A stretch of DNA of 64,000 nucleotides from JAWVFM01 sp038237625 (GTDB lineage: Bacteria > Actinomycetota > Thermoleophilia > Solirubrobacterales > 70-9). Below, piece by piece: positions 56,616-64,000 of this stretch. A program made the position numbers and the translations under genes. Each line of letters begins with the position of its first letter. The first letter of the stretch is position 1. The notes beneath the pieces were generated by a model, which saw only the letters and a program-made list of their open reading frames with translations, did not search any database and was not told where the DNA came from. Location of the stretch: the NCBI GenBank assembly GCA_038237625.1, contig JBBRYM010000009.1:1-64000 (forward strand), written 5' to 3'.

Positions 56616-57995
56616 ATGTCCGGCTCCACGGAATCGCGTGCGCCTGCCACCCCGGCCCCCCGAGATCCGGCCGGCCTGGAGGAAAACATCCATGAGGTCG
56701 GCGCCGCCCTCGCGGCGGGAATCGAGGCAAACCGGCACCGGGCCCGAGCGATCGACGAGCGCGCCATGAAGCTCGCCGCGGGCGACGACGAGTTGCGAGC
56801 CGCGCTGTTTCGCCTGGTCGACGTGACGCCGGCCTGCCGCAGCATGGACGACCTGGGCCGGCACCTCGCGGGCCTGCTCGGCTCGATGAGCGAGCGCCCG
56901 CCCAACGTTGCGGCCGCGATGCGCGCCGCGGACACAAAGGCGGGGCGCGTCGCGTTGGGGGCGGCCGTCACCGCCGCCGTGCGCCATATGGCCCATCGCT
57001 TCATCGCCGGCTCCACTCCCACCGAAGCGATGCGCGAGCTGGGCAAGCTCTGGGAACGCGGTATCGGCTCGACAGTGGACCTCCTGGGCGAGGCGACCGT
57101 CACCGCGGCCGAGGCGGACGTCTATGCGGAGCGCTGCGCCGCCGCCCTGGACGACCTCGTCGCCGGCGCGGCTCGCTGGCCGGCCCGGCCCGCTCTCGAA
57201 CAGGATTCGGCAGGCCTGATCCCGCGCGCGAACCTGTCGGTCAAGGTCTCGGCGCTCAGCCCGGTGGTGAATCCCGAAGCGCCGGCGCGAGGAGCCGAGG
57301 ATGCGGCCACTCGGTTGCGGCCGCTCCTTCGCCGGGCTCGTGATGCGGGCGCGCACCTTCACGTCGACATGGAGTCGCTCGACTCGCGCGAGACCACTCT
57401 GGAGCTCATCGGCGAGTTGCTGGCGGAGGGCGAGTTCGCCGATGGGCCTTCTGCGGGACTGGTGGTGCAGGCCTACCTGCGCGATTCCCCGGATGAGCTC
57501 GAGCGCGTGCTCGCCTGGCTGCAGCGCACGCCGAGAACGACTCCGCTGGTCGTCCGGCTGGTCAAGGGCGCGTACTGGGACCACGAGGCCGCCGAGGCGC
57601 GCCAGGTGGGCTGGGAGGTGCCCGTCTTCACCGAGCGCGCTGACTGCGACCGCAACTTCGAGGATTTGACGCGCCGGCTGATCGACGCCGGTCCCTCGGT
57701 GCGAGTCGCGATCGCCTCCCACAATCTCCGCTCGCTCGCCCACGCCGTTGCCTACGCCCGCGCTGCCGGGCGCGACGGCGATCTCGAGCTCCAGGTTCTG
57801 CGCGGCCTGGGCGACGAGCTGGCCGCGGCGATCGCCGGAATCGGGATCCGCGTTCGCGTCTACTCGCCGGTGGGCGAGCTGGTCGCCGGCATGGCCTACC
57901 TCGTCCGCCGCCTGCTGGAGAACTCATCCAACGACTCGTTCCTTCGCGCCCAGGCCGGGGGCGCTCCACTGGGCGAGCTCCTCGCGGCCCCGTGA
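56616..57995 (+). CDS. proline dehydrogenase
   Basis: The 459-residue FAD enzyme has the PRODH barrel motifs in order: N-L-S-V-K-V-S-A-L-S, L-H-V-D-M-E-S, G-L-V-V-Q-A-Y-L-R-D-S, V-R-L-V-K-G-A-Y-W-D-H-E, I-A-S-H-N-L-R-S and a final L-L-E-N-S-S-N-D-S-F. An N-terminal helical domain (1-180) resembles that of bifunctional PutA without its DNA-binding part. It oxidises proline to P5C, passing electrons to quinones. It ends in GTGA overlap with the dehydrogenase for the next step. Confidence 0.93.
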   Translation: MSGSTESRAPATPAPRDPAGLEENIHEVGAALAAGIEANRHRARAIDERAMKLAAGDDELRAALFRLVDVTPACRSMDDLGRHLAGLLGSMSERPPNVAAAMRAADTKAGRVALGAAVTAAVRHMAHRFIAGSTPTEAMRELGKLWERGIGSTVDLLGEATVTAAEADVYAERCAAALDDLVAGAARWPARPALEQDSAGLIPRANLSVKVSALSPVVNPEAPARGAEDAATRLRPLLRRARDAGAHLHVDMESLDSRETTLELIGELLAEGEFADGPSAGLVVQAYLRDSPDELERVLAWLQRTPRTTPLVVRLVKGAYWDHEAAEARQVGWEVPVFTERADCDRNFEDLTRRLIDAGPSVRVAIASHNLRSLAHAVAYARAAGRDGDLELQVLRGLGDELAAAIAGIGIRVRVYSPVGELVAGMAYLVRRLLENSSNDSFLRAQAGGAPLGELLAAP

Positions 57996-59557
57996 GCACC
58001 GCTCAGTTCGAAAACGAGCCCCTGCTCGAGCTGCGCCGCGAGAGCGAGCGGGTACGGCTCACACGCGCTCTCGCTGAGCTCGACGCCGAGCTCCCACGCG
58101 CCGTTCCGGTGATGATCGCCGGCGAGCGCCGGGCGGGAACCGGCATCGACTCACCCGACCCCGGAGACCCCAAGCGTCTGGTAGCCGTCGCCGCTGTGGC
58201 GACGGACGCCGAGGCGCAGGTGGCTGTCGGCGCTGCGACAGAGGCCTCGGCGCGGTGGGCCCGCGTACCGGCAACACAACGAGCCGAAGCGTTGCTCGCT
58301 GCTGCGATGAAGCTGCGCGAGCGGCGTTTCGAGCTCGCCGCTCTCGAGGTCCGCGAGTGCGCGAAGCCATGGGCTGAGGCTGACGCCGATGTCTGCGAGG
58401 CGATCGACTTTCTTCGCTACTACGCCCTCGGTGCCGCCGAGCTGGCGAGCGGACGCCAGCTCGTGCAGGCGCCGGGCGAGCACAACTCGATGACCTATGC
58501 GGCGCGGGGCGTCGTCGCCGTGATCGCTCCGTGGAATTTCCCGCTCGCCATCCCCGCGGGAATGACGGGGGCAGCGCTGGCGACCGGCAACGCCGTCGTC
58601 CTGAAGCCTGCCGAGCAGTCGCCTGCCTGCGCCCTTGCTCTCGTCGAGGCCCTTCACGACGGCGGCGTGCCGCCCGAGGCACTGACCCTGCTGCCGGGAT
58701 ACGGCGAAGCCGGCGCAGCGCTTGTCCGCGACCCGAGAGTGCACACGATCGCGTTCACCGGCTCCAGCCCGGTCGGCCTGGAGATAATCCGGACCGCCGC
58801 CGAGACCCCACCCGGGCAGAGCCACGTCAAGCGCGTGGTCGCCGAGATGGGCGGGAAGAACTGTGCCATCGTCGACGCCGACGCCGACCTCGACGAGGTT
58901 GTGCCGGCAATCGTCCAATCGGCCTTCGCGTATGCGGGACAGAAGTGCTCGGCCTGCTCGCGCGTGCTCGCGCACGAGGCCGTAGCGGCGAAGCTCGCGG
59001 AGCGCCTCGCCGGCGCGGTGGAGGCGCTCGCGGTGGGACAGGCCGAGACGTTCGGAGTCGACGTTCCGCCCGTGATCGAGCCCGCCGCCGCCGAGCGGAT
59101 TCGCGGCTACGTCGATGAGGGCGAGCACTCGGGCCGGATCGCGGCGAGGGCGCTCGCCCGGCGCTCCAACCCGTGCGCCGTCGACGCCGTACTGCTCGCG
59201 GATCTCCCCGATGACTCGCGCATCCTCACCGAGGAGATCTTCGGCCCGGTGCTGAGCGTCGAGCCGGTGGCGAGCGTCGAGGCGGCATGCGAGATCGTCG
59301 AGAGCCTGCCGTTTGCCCTCACCGGGGGACTCTTCTCCAGGAACCCGGCCACGGTCGACGCGGTCGCGGCTCGGCTTCCGGTCGGAAACCTCTACGTCAA
59401 CCGGCGGCTGACGGGCGCCGTCGTCGCGCGCCAGCCGTTCGGCGGCAACCGCCTCTCGGGAGTCGGCTCGAAGGCCGGCGGCCCCGACTACCTCCTCCAG
59501 TTCGTCGAGCCCCGCGTCGTCTCCGAGAACACGATGCGCCACGGTCTCGTCACTTAA
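57992..59557 (+). CDS. L-glutamate gamma-semialdehyde (P5C) dehydrogenase
   Basis: The 521-residue ALDH-superfamily enzyme shows A-P-W-N-F-P-L-A-I-P, F-T-G-S-S-P-V-G-L, E-M-G-G-K-N (general base Glu), A-G-Q-K-C-S-A-C-S-R with the nucleophilic Cys, E-E-I-F-G-P-V-L-S-V and N-R-R-L-T-G-A-V-V-A-R-Q-P-F-G-G. The last and the Q-K-C-S-A pattern are characteristic of P5C dehydrogenases. It oxidises glutamate semialdehyde to glutamate with NAD+. It is overlapped with proline dehydrogenase, so both enzymes of proline catabolism are made together. Confidence 0.95.
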   Translation: MSTAQFENEPLLELRRESERVRLTRALAELDAELPRAVPVMIAGERRAGTGIDSPDPGDPKRLVAVAAVATDAEAQVAVGAATEASARWARVPATQRAEALLAAAMKLRERRFELAALEVRECAKPWAEADADVCEAIDFLRYYALGAAELASGRQLVQAPGEHNSMTYAARGVVAVIAPWNFPLAIPAGMTGAALATGNAVVLKPAEQSPACALALVEALHDGGVPPEALTLLPGYGEAGAALVRDPRVHTIAFTGSSPVGLEIIRTAAETPPGQSHVKRVVAEMGGKNCAIVDADADLDEVVPAIVQSAFAYAGQKCSACSRVLAHEAVAAKLAERLAGAVEALAVGQAETFGVDVPPVIEPAAAERIRGYVDEGEHSGRIAARALARRSNPCAVDAVLLADLPDDSRILTEEIFGPVLSVEPVASVEAACEIVESLPFALTGGLFSRNPATVDAVAARLPVGNLYVNRRLTGAVVARQPFGGNRLSGVGSKAGGPDYLLQFVEPRVVSENTMRHGLVT

Positions 59558-59604
59558 ACGGCCGAGCCGATCTGCTGCGGGTTCTCCCCAGGCCCAGCGC
59601 GTAC

Positions 59605-59957
59605 ATGCGCTTCGTGGCGAATCCTCAGCTCGACGAGCGCCGCACGCCTATGCCGCGCTCACGCTGATCCATGGCGCCCTGCTGGCGGGTTTAGTGACGT
59701 GGCAAAAGCGCCGCGGCGACGATCTGCCGGAGCTCATCGGCGCCGGGGACCTCGCGTTGATATCGCTGGCGACGCAACGCACCAGTCGGACGATCTCCAA
59801 GGACAAGGTGACCGAGCCCTTCCGCGCCCCCTTCGTGGTGCCCGAGGGGACGGGGGACGGCGCCCCGGGCGAGATCGCCTCGCTGATGGCGGTGGTGGGC
59901 CTCGCCGATTTCCTGCAGATCGCCTACCGCGCGGCGAGCGACATGATGGAGTCCTGA
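59605..59957 (+). pseudogene. DUF1360 gene, frameshifted and internally deleted
   Basis: From ATG 59605 the frame ends after 20 codons. One base over, a frame reads H-A-Y-A-A-L-T-L-I-H-G-A-L-L-A-G, then W-Q-K-R-R-G, L-I-S-L-A-T-Q-R-T-S-R-T-I-S-K-D-K-V-T and P-F-R-A-P-F, the DUF1360 start. The family's central C-P-F-C region is missing: E-I-A-S jumps to the last helix A-D-F-L-Q-I-A-Y-R-A-A. GTG 59694 could still give 87 residues. Its end overlaps the HAD gene by 34 bp. Confidence 0.6.
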
Positions 59958-60601
59958 GCGCTCTCCCGCATCTCCTGCAGGAGCGCCGTAAGCGAGTCGA
60001 ACACCGCCCGCGCTCCCGCCTCTCGCAGCTCGGTGCCCGAGTAGCCGCCGGTGAGAACCCCGACGCACGCGATCCCGGCGCGCCCCGCGGCCAGGGCATC
60101 CCAGGTCGAGTCCCCGATCATCACCGCATGGCGTGTATTCACCTTCGCCAGGGCGGCCTCGACGAGGTCGGGAGCGGGCTTGGTCGTCTCGACGTCCCCT
60201 GACGTGGTCCAGGCGTCGACCACCTCGCGCGCTTCGAGCAAATCGATGTAGTGGTCCACCTCTTCGGGCTTTGCGGAGCTCGCGAGGATGACCGCTCGTC
60301 CCTGACCCTTCAGCTCGCCGATGAGCTCCTTAGCCCCTTCCAGGGGCGCGACCTCGTCAATGAGCTCGAAATACAGCTGCCCCTCGCACTCGCGGATATC
60401 GTCGCCACGATCGTGCTCGACCTCGTCGCCGGCGAGCGCGGCGATCATCCGGTCGCCGCCCATCCCGATGTGGCGATGAATCCGCCAGACCGGCACGACG
60501 CAGTCGAACGCGCGAAGGGCCCGGTACCAGGCGATCGCGTGGTGGTAGTTCGAATCGACGAGCGTGCCGTCGATGTCCAGGATTACCGCCGGTCCGGTCA
60601 T
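59924..60601 (-). CDS. HAD superfamily hydrolase (phosphoglycolate phosphatase-like)
   Basis: The 225-residue protein has motif I D-I-D-G-T-L-V-D-S (nucleophile Asp), motif II L-A-S-S-A-K, a conserved Lys in T-T-K-P-A-P and motif III M-I-G-D-S-T-W-D. Residues about 15-85 form the helical C1 cap. Subfamily IA, acting on a small phosphate ester such as phosphoglycolate or a sugar phosphate. It begins at ATG 60601. The remains of an F420-type oxidoreductase end 9 bp upstream. Confidence 0.92.
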   Translation of the reverse strand: MTGPAVILDIDGTLVDSNYHHAIAWYRALRAFDCVVPVWRIHRHIGMGGDRMIAALAGDEVEHDRGDDIRECEGQLYFELIDEVAPLEGAKELIGELKGQGRAVILASSAKPEEVDHYIDLLEAREVVDAWTTSGDVETTKPAPDLVEAALAKVNTRHAVMIGDSTWDALAAGRAGIACVGVLTGGYSGTELREAGARAVFDSLTALLQEMRESAQDSIMSLAAR

Positions 60602-60610
60602 CCAGTCGGT

Positions 60611-61027
60611 CTAACCGGGAACCGCCGCGCCGCGCAGGGCCGGCAGGACATCGCTTCCGTACACCTCGATCGCACCGTGCGGATCGGCGCCCGAGTTGTT
60701 CGCCAGCATGAGCGTGGTCGCACCCAGCTTCTCGACTTCGCGGATGTGCTCGGCGTGCTCGGCGTGGTCGGCGTGGTCCGAGGAGATGATCGCCGACTCC
60801 CTGAACTCATCGTCGGAGACCTGGCGCTCCCCCTCCTCGTACATCTCCTGTGGGCGGTGCCAATCGTCGCGGAAAAACTCCTGCGGCTGCGAGCCCTTCC
60901 AGGGCCTGATCCCCTCGAGCGCCGCGTCGTCGTCGGCCGCCCACGAGAACGACGTCTGCAACACGATCTCGCCCGGGTCGTGGCCCGCGTCCTCGGCGGC
61001 GCCGCGGCTCGCCGGTCGCCCGCTCAT
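60611..61027 (-). pseudogene. C-terminal remnant of an F420-dependent LLM-class oxidoreductase
   Basis: The last 134 codons read D-P-G-E-I-V-L-Q-T-S-F-S-W-A, D-D-A-A-L-E-G, W-K-G-S-Q-P-Q-E-F-F, E-R-Q-V-S-D-D-E-F, I-I-S-S-D and V-E-K-L-G-A-T-T-L. This is the C-terminal third of the G6PDH-type LLM family. The N-terminal 200 residues with the F420 site are missing; sequence upstream is unrelated. A 9-bp repeat (60751-60777) has expanded an H-A-D/H-A-E stretch. Confidence 0.65.
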
Positions 61028-61437
61028 GCCGGTGAGCCGGAGCTCCTGGGCCCAACCGCGGGGATCTTGGCCTTGAGGACCCGTGCCCCGTCGCCTGACA
61101 CCTGCGCTCCGTCGCCCATTGCGCCCCTGGAATTGCCCGGATTGAGGCAAGCTAAAACCGCCTGGGTCGCGCGCGGCGGAGCGCGTAGCTCGGGGCTCGA
61201 AACAAAGCCCCGAACGTCCCGCAGCCCGGCCTGTGAGCGGGCAGGAGGGACGTTCGGCTTGGTGAGGGTTCCCGGCTAGCTCTTCTTGCCCCCGATCGCC
61301 GCCCCCCCGCGATCCCGCGCGCCGAGGCCCGGGCGGCGATCTACGTGGTTTGGGGCCGCGGATGGCCCGGGTACATCGTGGGCGGGCCGCATGGCCCCCA
61401 AGAAAGGAACGGAAGTGAGCAAGGAAAGGAGACAAGG
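61028..61437. other. non-coding region with large hairpin
   Basis: No gene seen. The hairpin at 61211-61256 is listed separately. The end of the stretch carries the strong ribosome site AAGGAAAGGAG for the 45-residue peptide at 61438. Confidence 0.55.
61211..61256. repeat. hairpin CGAACGTCCC/GGGACGTTCG
   Basis: Ten-base perfect arms (61211-61220, 61247-61256) with an inner CCCG/CGGG pair. The left arm is identical to 24901-24910. It does not follow a gene end closely, so it may be a dispersed repeat and not a terminator. Confidence 0.55.
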
Positions 61438-61575
61438 ATGCTCTGGCTGATACTGGGCGTGATCCTGCTCGCAATTGCCATCGCGGGCGGAGCGATCGTT
61501 CATCCGATCATCTTCGTGCTCGCACTCGTCGCGCTCTGGATGTTCTTCAGCGGCTGGCGCGGCCGCACGATCTAG
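61438..61575 (+). CDS. 45-residue hydrophobic membrane peptide
   Basis: ATG 61438 has AAGGAAAGGAG 5-8 nt upstream, a strong signal for translation. The peptide is almost wholly hydrophobic (W-L-I-L-G-V-I-L-L-A-I-A-I-A-G-G, then P-I-I-F-V-L-A-L-V-A-L-W-M-F-F), ending S-G-W-R-G-R-T-I. It forms two short or one kinked membrane helix. It is 24 bp before brkB on the same strand and may share its transcript. No family name is certain. Confidence 0.75.
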   Translation: MLWLILGVILLAIAIAGGAIVHPIIFVLALVALWMFFSGWRGRTI

Positions 61576-61599
61576 GCGCGGAAACGCGGGAACGGCGCG

Positions 61600-62529
61600 A
61601 TGGTCGCCACACAGGCGCCGTCGCGTCGTCCTCGTTTCGGGATTCTCCGAGCGACCCTCGGTACGGCGCTCGGCGCGGGCTTTACCGATCTGGCCGCGGC
61701 GCTTGCGTATTACGCGGCGTTGGCGATCCTGCCGATGGTCGCCGCGCTCGTCGCAACTCTGGGGCTCTTCGGCGATCAGGGGACGAGCCGTGTCCTGCTC
61801 AACGCGATCGGGACGCTGGGTCCGCAGTCGGCGGTGCACACCCTGCGCGCCCCCATCGAGGGACTCGTGCGCTCGAACGGAACGGCGGGGGTGGCGGCGA
61901 TCATCGGGCTTGCCGCGGCGCTGTGGGCTGCGTCGGGCTACGTGGGGGGCTTCATCGACGCGGCGAACCGGATCCACGGAGTGGAAGAGAGCCGCTCGAT
62001 GGTGAAGCGGAGGGGGCTACAGCTCTCGCTGACGGCGTGCGGGCTCGTGATCATGGCGCTCGTGCTCGTCGCCCTCGGGCTGAGCGGGCCCCTTCTCGAC
62101 TCCGCGTCGCACTCCCTCGGGCTGGGCTCCACAGGGGCGTCGATCTTCTCGGTAGCCCGCTGGCCGCTCCTGGCGCTCGCGGGCGCGGCGGCGATCGCCA
62201 TCTTGGCTCGCCATGCGCCGGCTCTCGATCCGCGTCCCTGGCGTGCCGTGCTCGCGGGCACGGCTCTGTCCACGGTGCTCTGGCTGATCGCCTCCACTGG
62301 CTTTGCGGTCTACGTGGCCACGCTCGGCTCCTATCAGGCAACCTACGCCACTCTCGCCGGCCCGATCGTCTTCCTCGTCTGGCTCTGGATCTCCAACCTG
62401 GCCCTACTTTTGGGGGTCGCCCTCAACGCGACGCTCGCAGAGGAGACGACGAACCCGTTCTCGAGTAGGCCGAGCAGCGACCGCCCCTGCGTTCCCGCCG
62501 CCCCGGGGGCGGGTACCGAGGGCCCATGA
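61600..62529 (+). CDS. YihY/BrkB family membrane protein
   Basis: The 309-residue protein has six transmembrane helices and the YihY pattern: L-A-A-A-L-A-Y-Y-A-A-L-A-I-L-P near residue 31, L-W-A-A-S-G-Y-V-G-G-F-I-D-A-A-N-R-I, R-R-G-L-Q-L-S-L-T and a last segment with Y-A-T-L-A-G-P-I-V-F-L-V-W-L-W-I-S-N-L-A-L-L-L-G. The role is undefined; it is not the RNase BN once proposed. Its stop overlaps the next ATG (ATGA). Confidence 0.92.
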   Translation: MVATQAPSRRPRFGILRATLGTALGAGFTDLAAALAYYAALAILPMVAALVATLGLFGDQGTSRVLLNAIGTLGPQSAVHTLRAPIEGLVRSNGTAGVAAIIGLAAALWAASGYVGGFIDAANRIHGVEESRSMVKRRGLQLSLTACGLVIMALVLVALGLSGPLLDSASHSLGLGSTGASIFSVARWPLLALAGAAAIAILARHAPALDPRPWRAVLAGTALSTVLWLIASTGFAVYVATLGSYQATYATLAGPIVFLVWLWISNLALLLGVALNATLAEETTNPFSSRPSSDRPCVPAAPGAGTEGP

Positions 62530-63563
62530 AGGCAGGGTCGGTATCAGGCGACGAGCCATCGCTCCCGCAACCGCGGGGGCCGCTCAGTGAGGCGGTCATC
62601 AATGCCCTGCGCGGCGAGCCGCCGGCGGTCGCGCGCGCGCCGGTCCTGCCGCCCGACCCCCTTGCCGACGACGATCTGCAACTCGCTCTCTACTGCTGCT
62701 ACGAGCTCCACTACGCCTGCTTCGCCGGCGTCGATGAGCGCTTGGAATGGGATCCAGGGATGCTCGCTTTCCGGGACGAGCTCGAAGCTGGATTCGAGAC
62801 TGCCCTGACGGACCGCGTCCGGCGGCGAGACGACGTCGAGCCCGGCGAGGTCGGGAACCTCCTGTTCACGCTGGCGCGGCAAGACCCCGCGCCCTCGCTG
62901 TCGAGCTATCTGTGGGAGGAGGCCAGCCGGGAGCAGTTCGAGGAGTTCGTGATGCACCGCTCCTCCTACCAGCTCAAGGAGGCCGATCCGCACAGCTTTG
63001 CCATCGCGCGCATCCCCGGGCCGGCGAAGGCAGCGATGCTCGAGATCCAGTTCGACGAGTACGGCTCGGGCGCGCCGGAGCGTATGCACTCCCGCCTGTT
63101 CGCGAAGGCGATGAGCGCGCTCGGGCTCGACAGCCGCTACGGGGCCTACCTCGACCGGCTCCCGGGAGCGACCCTCGCCACGGTCAACCTGATCACGCTG
63201 TTCGCCCTTCACCGGCGGCTGCGGGGAGCGCTCGTCGGGCACCTCGCGATGTTCGAGATCACCTCCGCCGTTCCCAACCGCCGTTACGGCGCGGCGCTGC
63301 GGCGGCTTGGCCTTGGCGAGGAGGCAACCGACTTCTTCGACGAGCATGTCGAGGCCGATTCGGTCCACGAGCACGTGGCCGCCTACGACCTCGCTCAGCG
63401 CCTTTGCGTTGACAACCCCGGGCTCACCGCAGATGTCATCTTCGGAGCCGAGGCGCTGCTGGCGCTGGAGGGCGAATGGGCGTCGGCCTTGCTGGGGAGC
63501 TTCCAGGAGGGCGTTTCATCCCTACTCCCCGGCGCCGCAGCCCTCGAGGAAGCAGTCGGCTAG
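62526..63563 (+). CDS. iron-containing redox enzyme family protein (heme-oxygenase-like fold)
   Basis: The 345-residue helical protein fits the HDO/iron-containing redox family. It has a first ligand helix L-Q-L-A-L-Y-C-C-Y-E-L-H-Y, then E-E-F-V-M-H-R-S-S-Y-Q-L-K-E-A-D-P-H-S, I-Q-F-D-E-Y-G-S-G and a final F-F-D-E-H-V-E-A-D-S-V-H-E-H-V. Glu, His and Asp residues in these are the likely diiron ligands. Such enzymes oxidise amino acids or fatty acids. It is co-translated with brkB. Its 3' end overlaps the ligase gene on the other strand by 42 bp. Confidence 0.85.
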   Translation: MKAGSVSGDEPSLPQPRGPLSEAVINALRGEPPAVARAPVLPPDPLADDDLQLALYCCYELHYACFAGVDERLEWDPGMLAFRDELEAGFETALTDRVRRRDDVEPGEVGNLLFTLARQDPAPSLSSYLWEEASREQFEEFVMHRSSYQLKEADPHSFAIARIPGPAKAAMLEIQFDEYGSGAPERMHSRLFAKAMSALGLDSRYGAYLDRLPGATLATVNLITLFALHRRLRGALVGHLAMFEITSAVPNRRYGAALRRLGLGEEATDFFDEHVEADSVHEHVAAYDLAQRLCVDNPGLTADVIFGAEALLALEGEWASALLGSFQEGVSSLLPGAAALEEAVG

Positions 63564-64000
63564 CCACGGCGCGACGGCGCCGACGCCCAGCTCGGCAGCG
63601 ACCTCGCGCTGGCGAATCGCTCCGTTTACCTCGATCAGGCCTCTGACGCGAGCGAGCTCCTCGGCGCACCCGAGGCCGGCTGCCGTCTCTTCGAGGTCCG
63701 CAACGAGCCTGCCGAGTCGATCTCGCACGGGCTCGCGGCGGCCGGTGTCGAGGTCGGCGAACACCGCCTCGAGCCCGTCGCGGGCGGCGAGCCACCGGTT
63801 TTCGGCAATCCGCCAGGAGGGATGGGTGACCGGCCGCTCCCCGGCCTCCACCGCCTCCGTCAGCCGCGTGACGAGACAGAAGATCAGCGCGGTCACCGCG
63901 CCTGCTTCCCGGATCGTGGTCTGGGCATCGGGCACGCGCAGCTCCAGCGTGCCGAAATCGGGGTGCGGGCGAAACTCCCACCACCAGCTCCCCGGGTTGG
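63522..64000 (-). CDS. YbdK-type carboxylate-amine ligase, N-terminus beyond right edge
   Basis: The visible 158 C-terminal residues start W-W-W-E-F-R-P-H-P-D-F-G-T-L-E-L-R-V-P-D-A-Q-T, a hallmark of the GCS2 family (YbdK, weak glutamate-cysteine ligase). V-T-A-L-I-F-C-L-V and W-R-I-A-E-N-R-W-L-A-A-R-D-G-L follow. It forms an amide bond with ATP. In actinobacteria its relatives serve mycothiol- or ergothioneine-like small-molecule ligation, but the substrate here is open. The start lies outside the window. Confidence 0.9.
   Translation of the reverse strand, partial: NPGSWWWEFRPHPDFGTLELRVPDAQTTIREAGAVTALIFCLVTRLTEAVEAGERPVTHPSWRIAENRWLAARDGLEAVFADLDTGRREPVRDRLGRLVADLEETAAGLGCAEELARVRGLIEVNGAIRQREVAAELGVGAVAPWLADCFLEGCGAGE

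Overview
The window looks like chromosomal DNA of a high-GC Gram-positive actinobacterium. Very high GC, many GTG starts, GTGA/ATGA stop-start overlaps, a PASTA lipoprotein, DUF2203, YbdK-type ligase, BrkB and an F420-type oxidoreductase remnant all fit the Thermoleophilia/Solirubrobacterales, but that assignment is inferred from gene content, not from a marker gene.

Left part (1-18.4 kb). A diguanylate-cyclase-like protein with heptad repeats is cut by the left edge. DedA and PAP2 membrane genes follow. An HxlR regulator stands divergent to an enoyl-CoA hydratase/SDR pair, with a palindrome between them. A TetR regulator stands divergent to a small operon (membrane protein, DUF2867, broken DCC oxidoreductase), again with a palindrome between. 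Next come a methyltransferase, a small DUF1059-like protein behind a CsoR-type operator, a secreted sialidase-like propeller, an acyl-CoA synthetase, an SDR fused to a cNMP-binding domain, a SnoaL protein, and a coupled FMN glutamate-synthase-like/pyruvate oxidase pair.

Middle accessory zone (about 14.2-24 kb). It is studded with 3'-half tRNA copies. There are four tRNA-Val(CAC)-like scars, and an exact 48-bp duplicate of the 3' half of tRNA-Pro(GGG) lies 5.06 kb from the intact gene. Between them are an SRPBCC protein, a membrane-tethered sigma factor with its acidic repeat partner, a COG4705 membrane protein with a C-terminal sensor-like domain, and decayed genes (PhyH, GST-like). This looks like a cryptic integrative region built by repeated insertion at tRNA genes.

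Housekeeping part (23.9-47.6 kb). It holds five tRNAs, a CAP protein, an SRAP protein, an M28 peptidase and acetoacetyl-CoA synthetase. A c-di-AMP riboswitch precedes an unannotated 46-residue membrane peptide and faces a Ca2+/H+ exchanger. Then come a lipoprotein and a large adenylate cyclase/ATPase/TPR regulator with a CRP-like site between them, a YceI/FMN reductase pair with a TetR regulator and twin operators, threonine dehydratase, an M32 carboxypeptidase, a MerR regulator with a 7-bp microsatellite, a large membrane protein and a giant propeller exoprotein.

Right part (47.7-64 kb). A sugar/glycolipid locus contains a DegT aminotransferase, a three-domain epimerase-glycosyltransferase-pseudodeacetylase, an EamA transporter, an active NodB deacetylase and a secreted esterase. 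A second CsoR-type operator lies between an MBL-hydrolase operon and an ArsP-like permease. The proline catabolic pair (proline dehydrogenase, P5C dehydrogenase) follows, then a HAD phosphatase, decayed DUF1360 and F420-oxidoreductase genes, a 45-residue membrane peptide, BrkB, a heme-oxygenase-like diiron enzyme and the end of a YbdK carboxylate-amine ligase.
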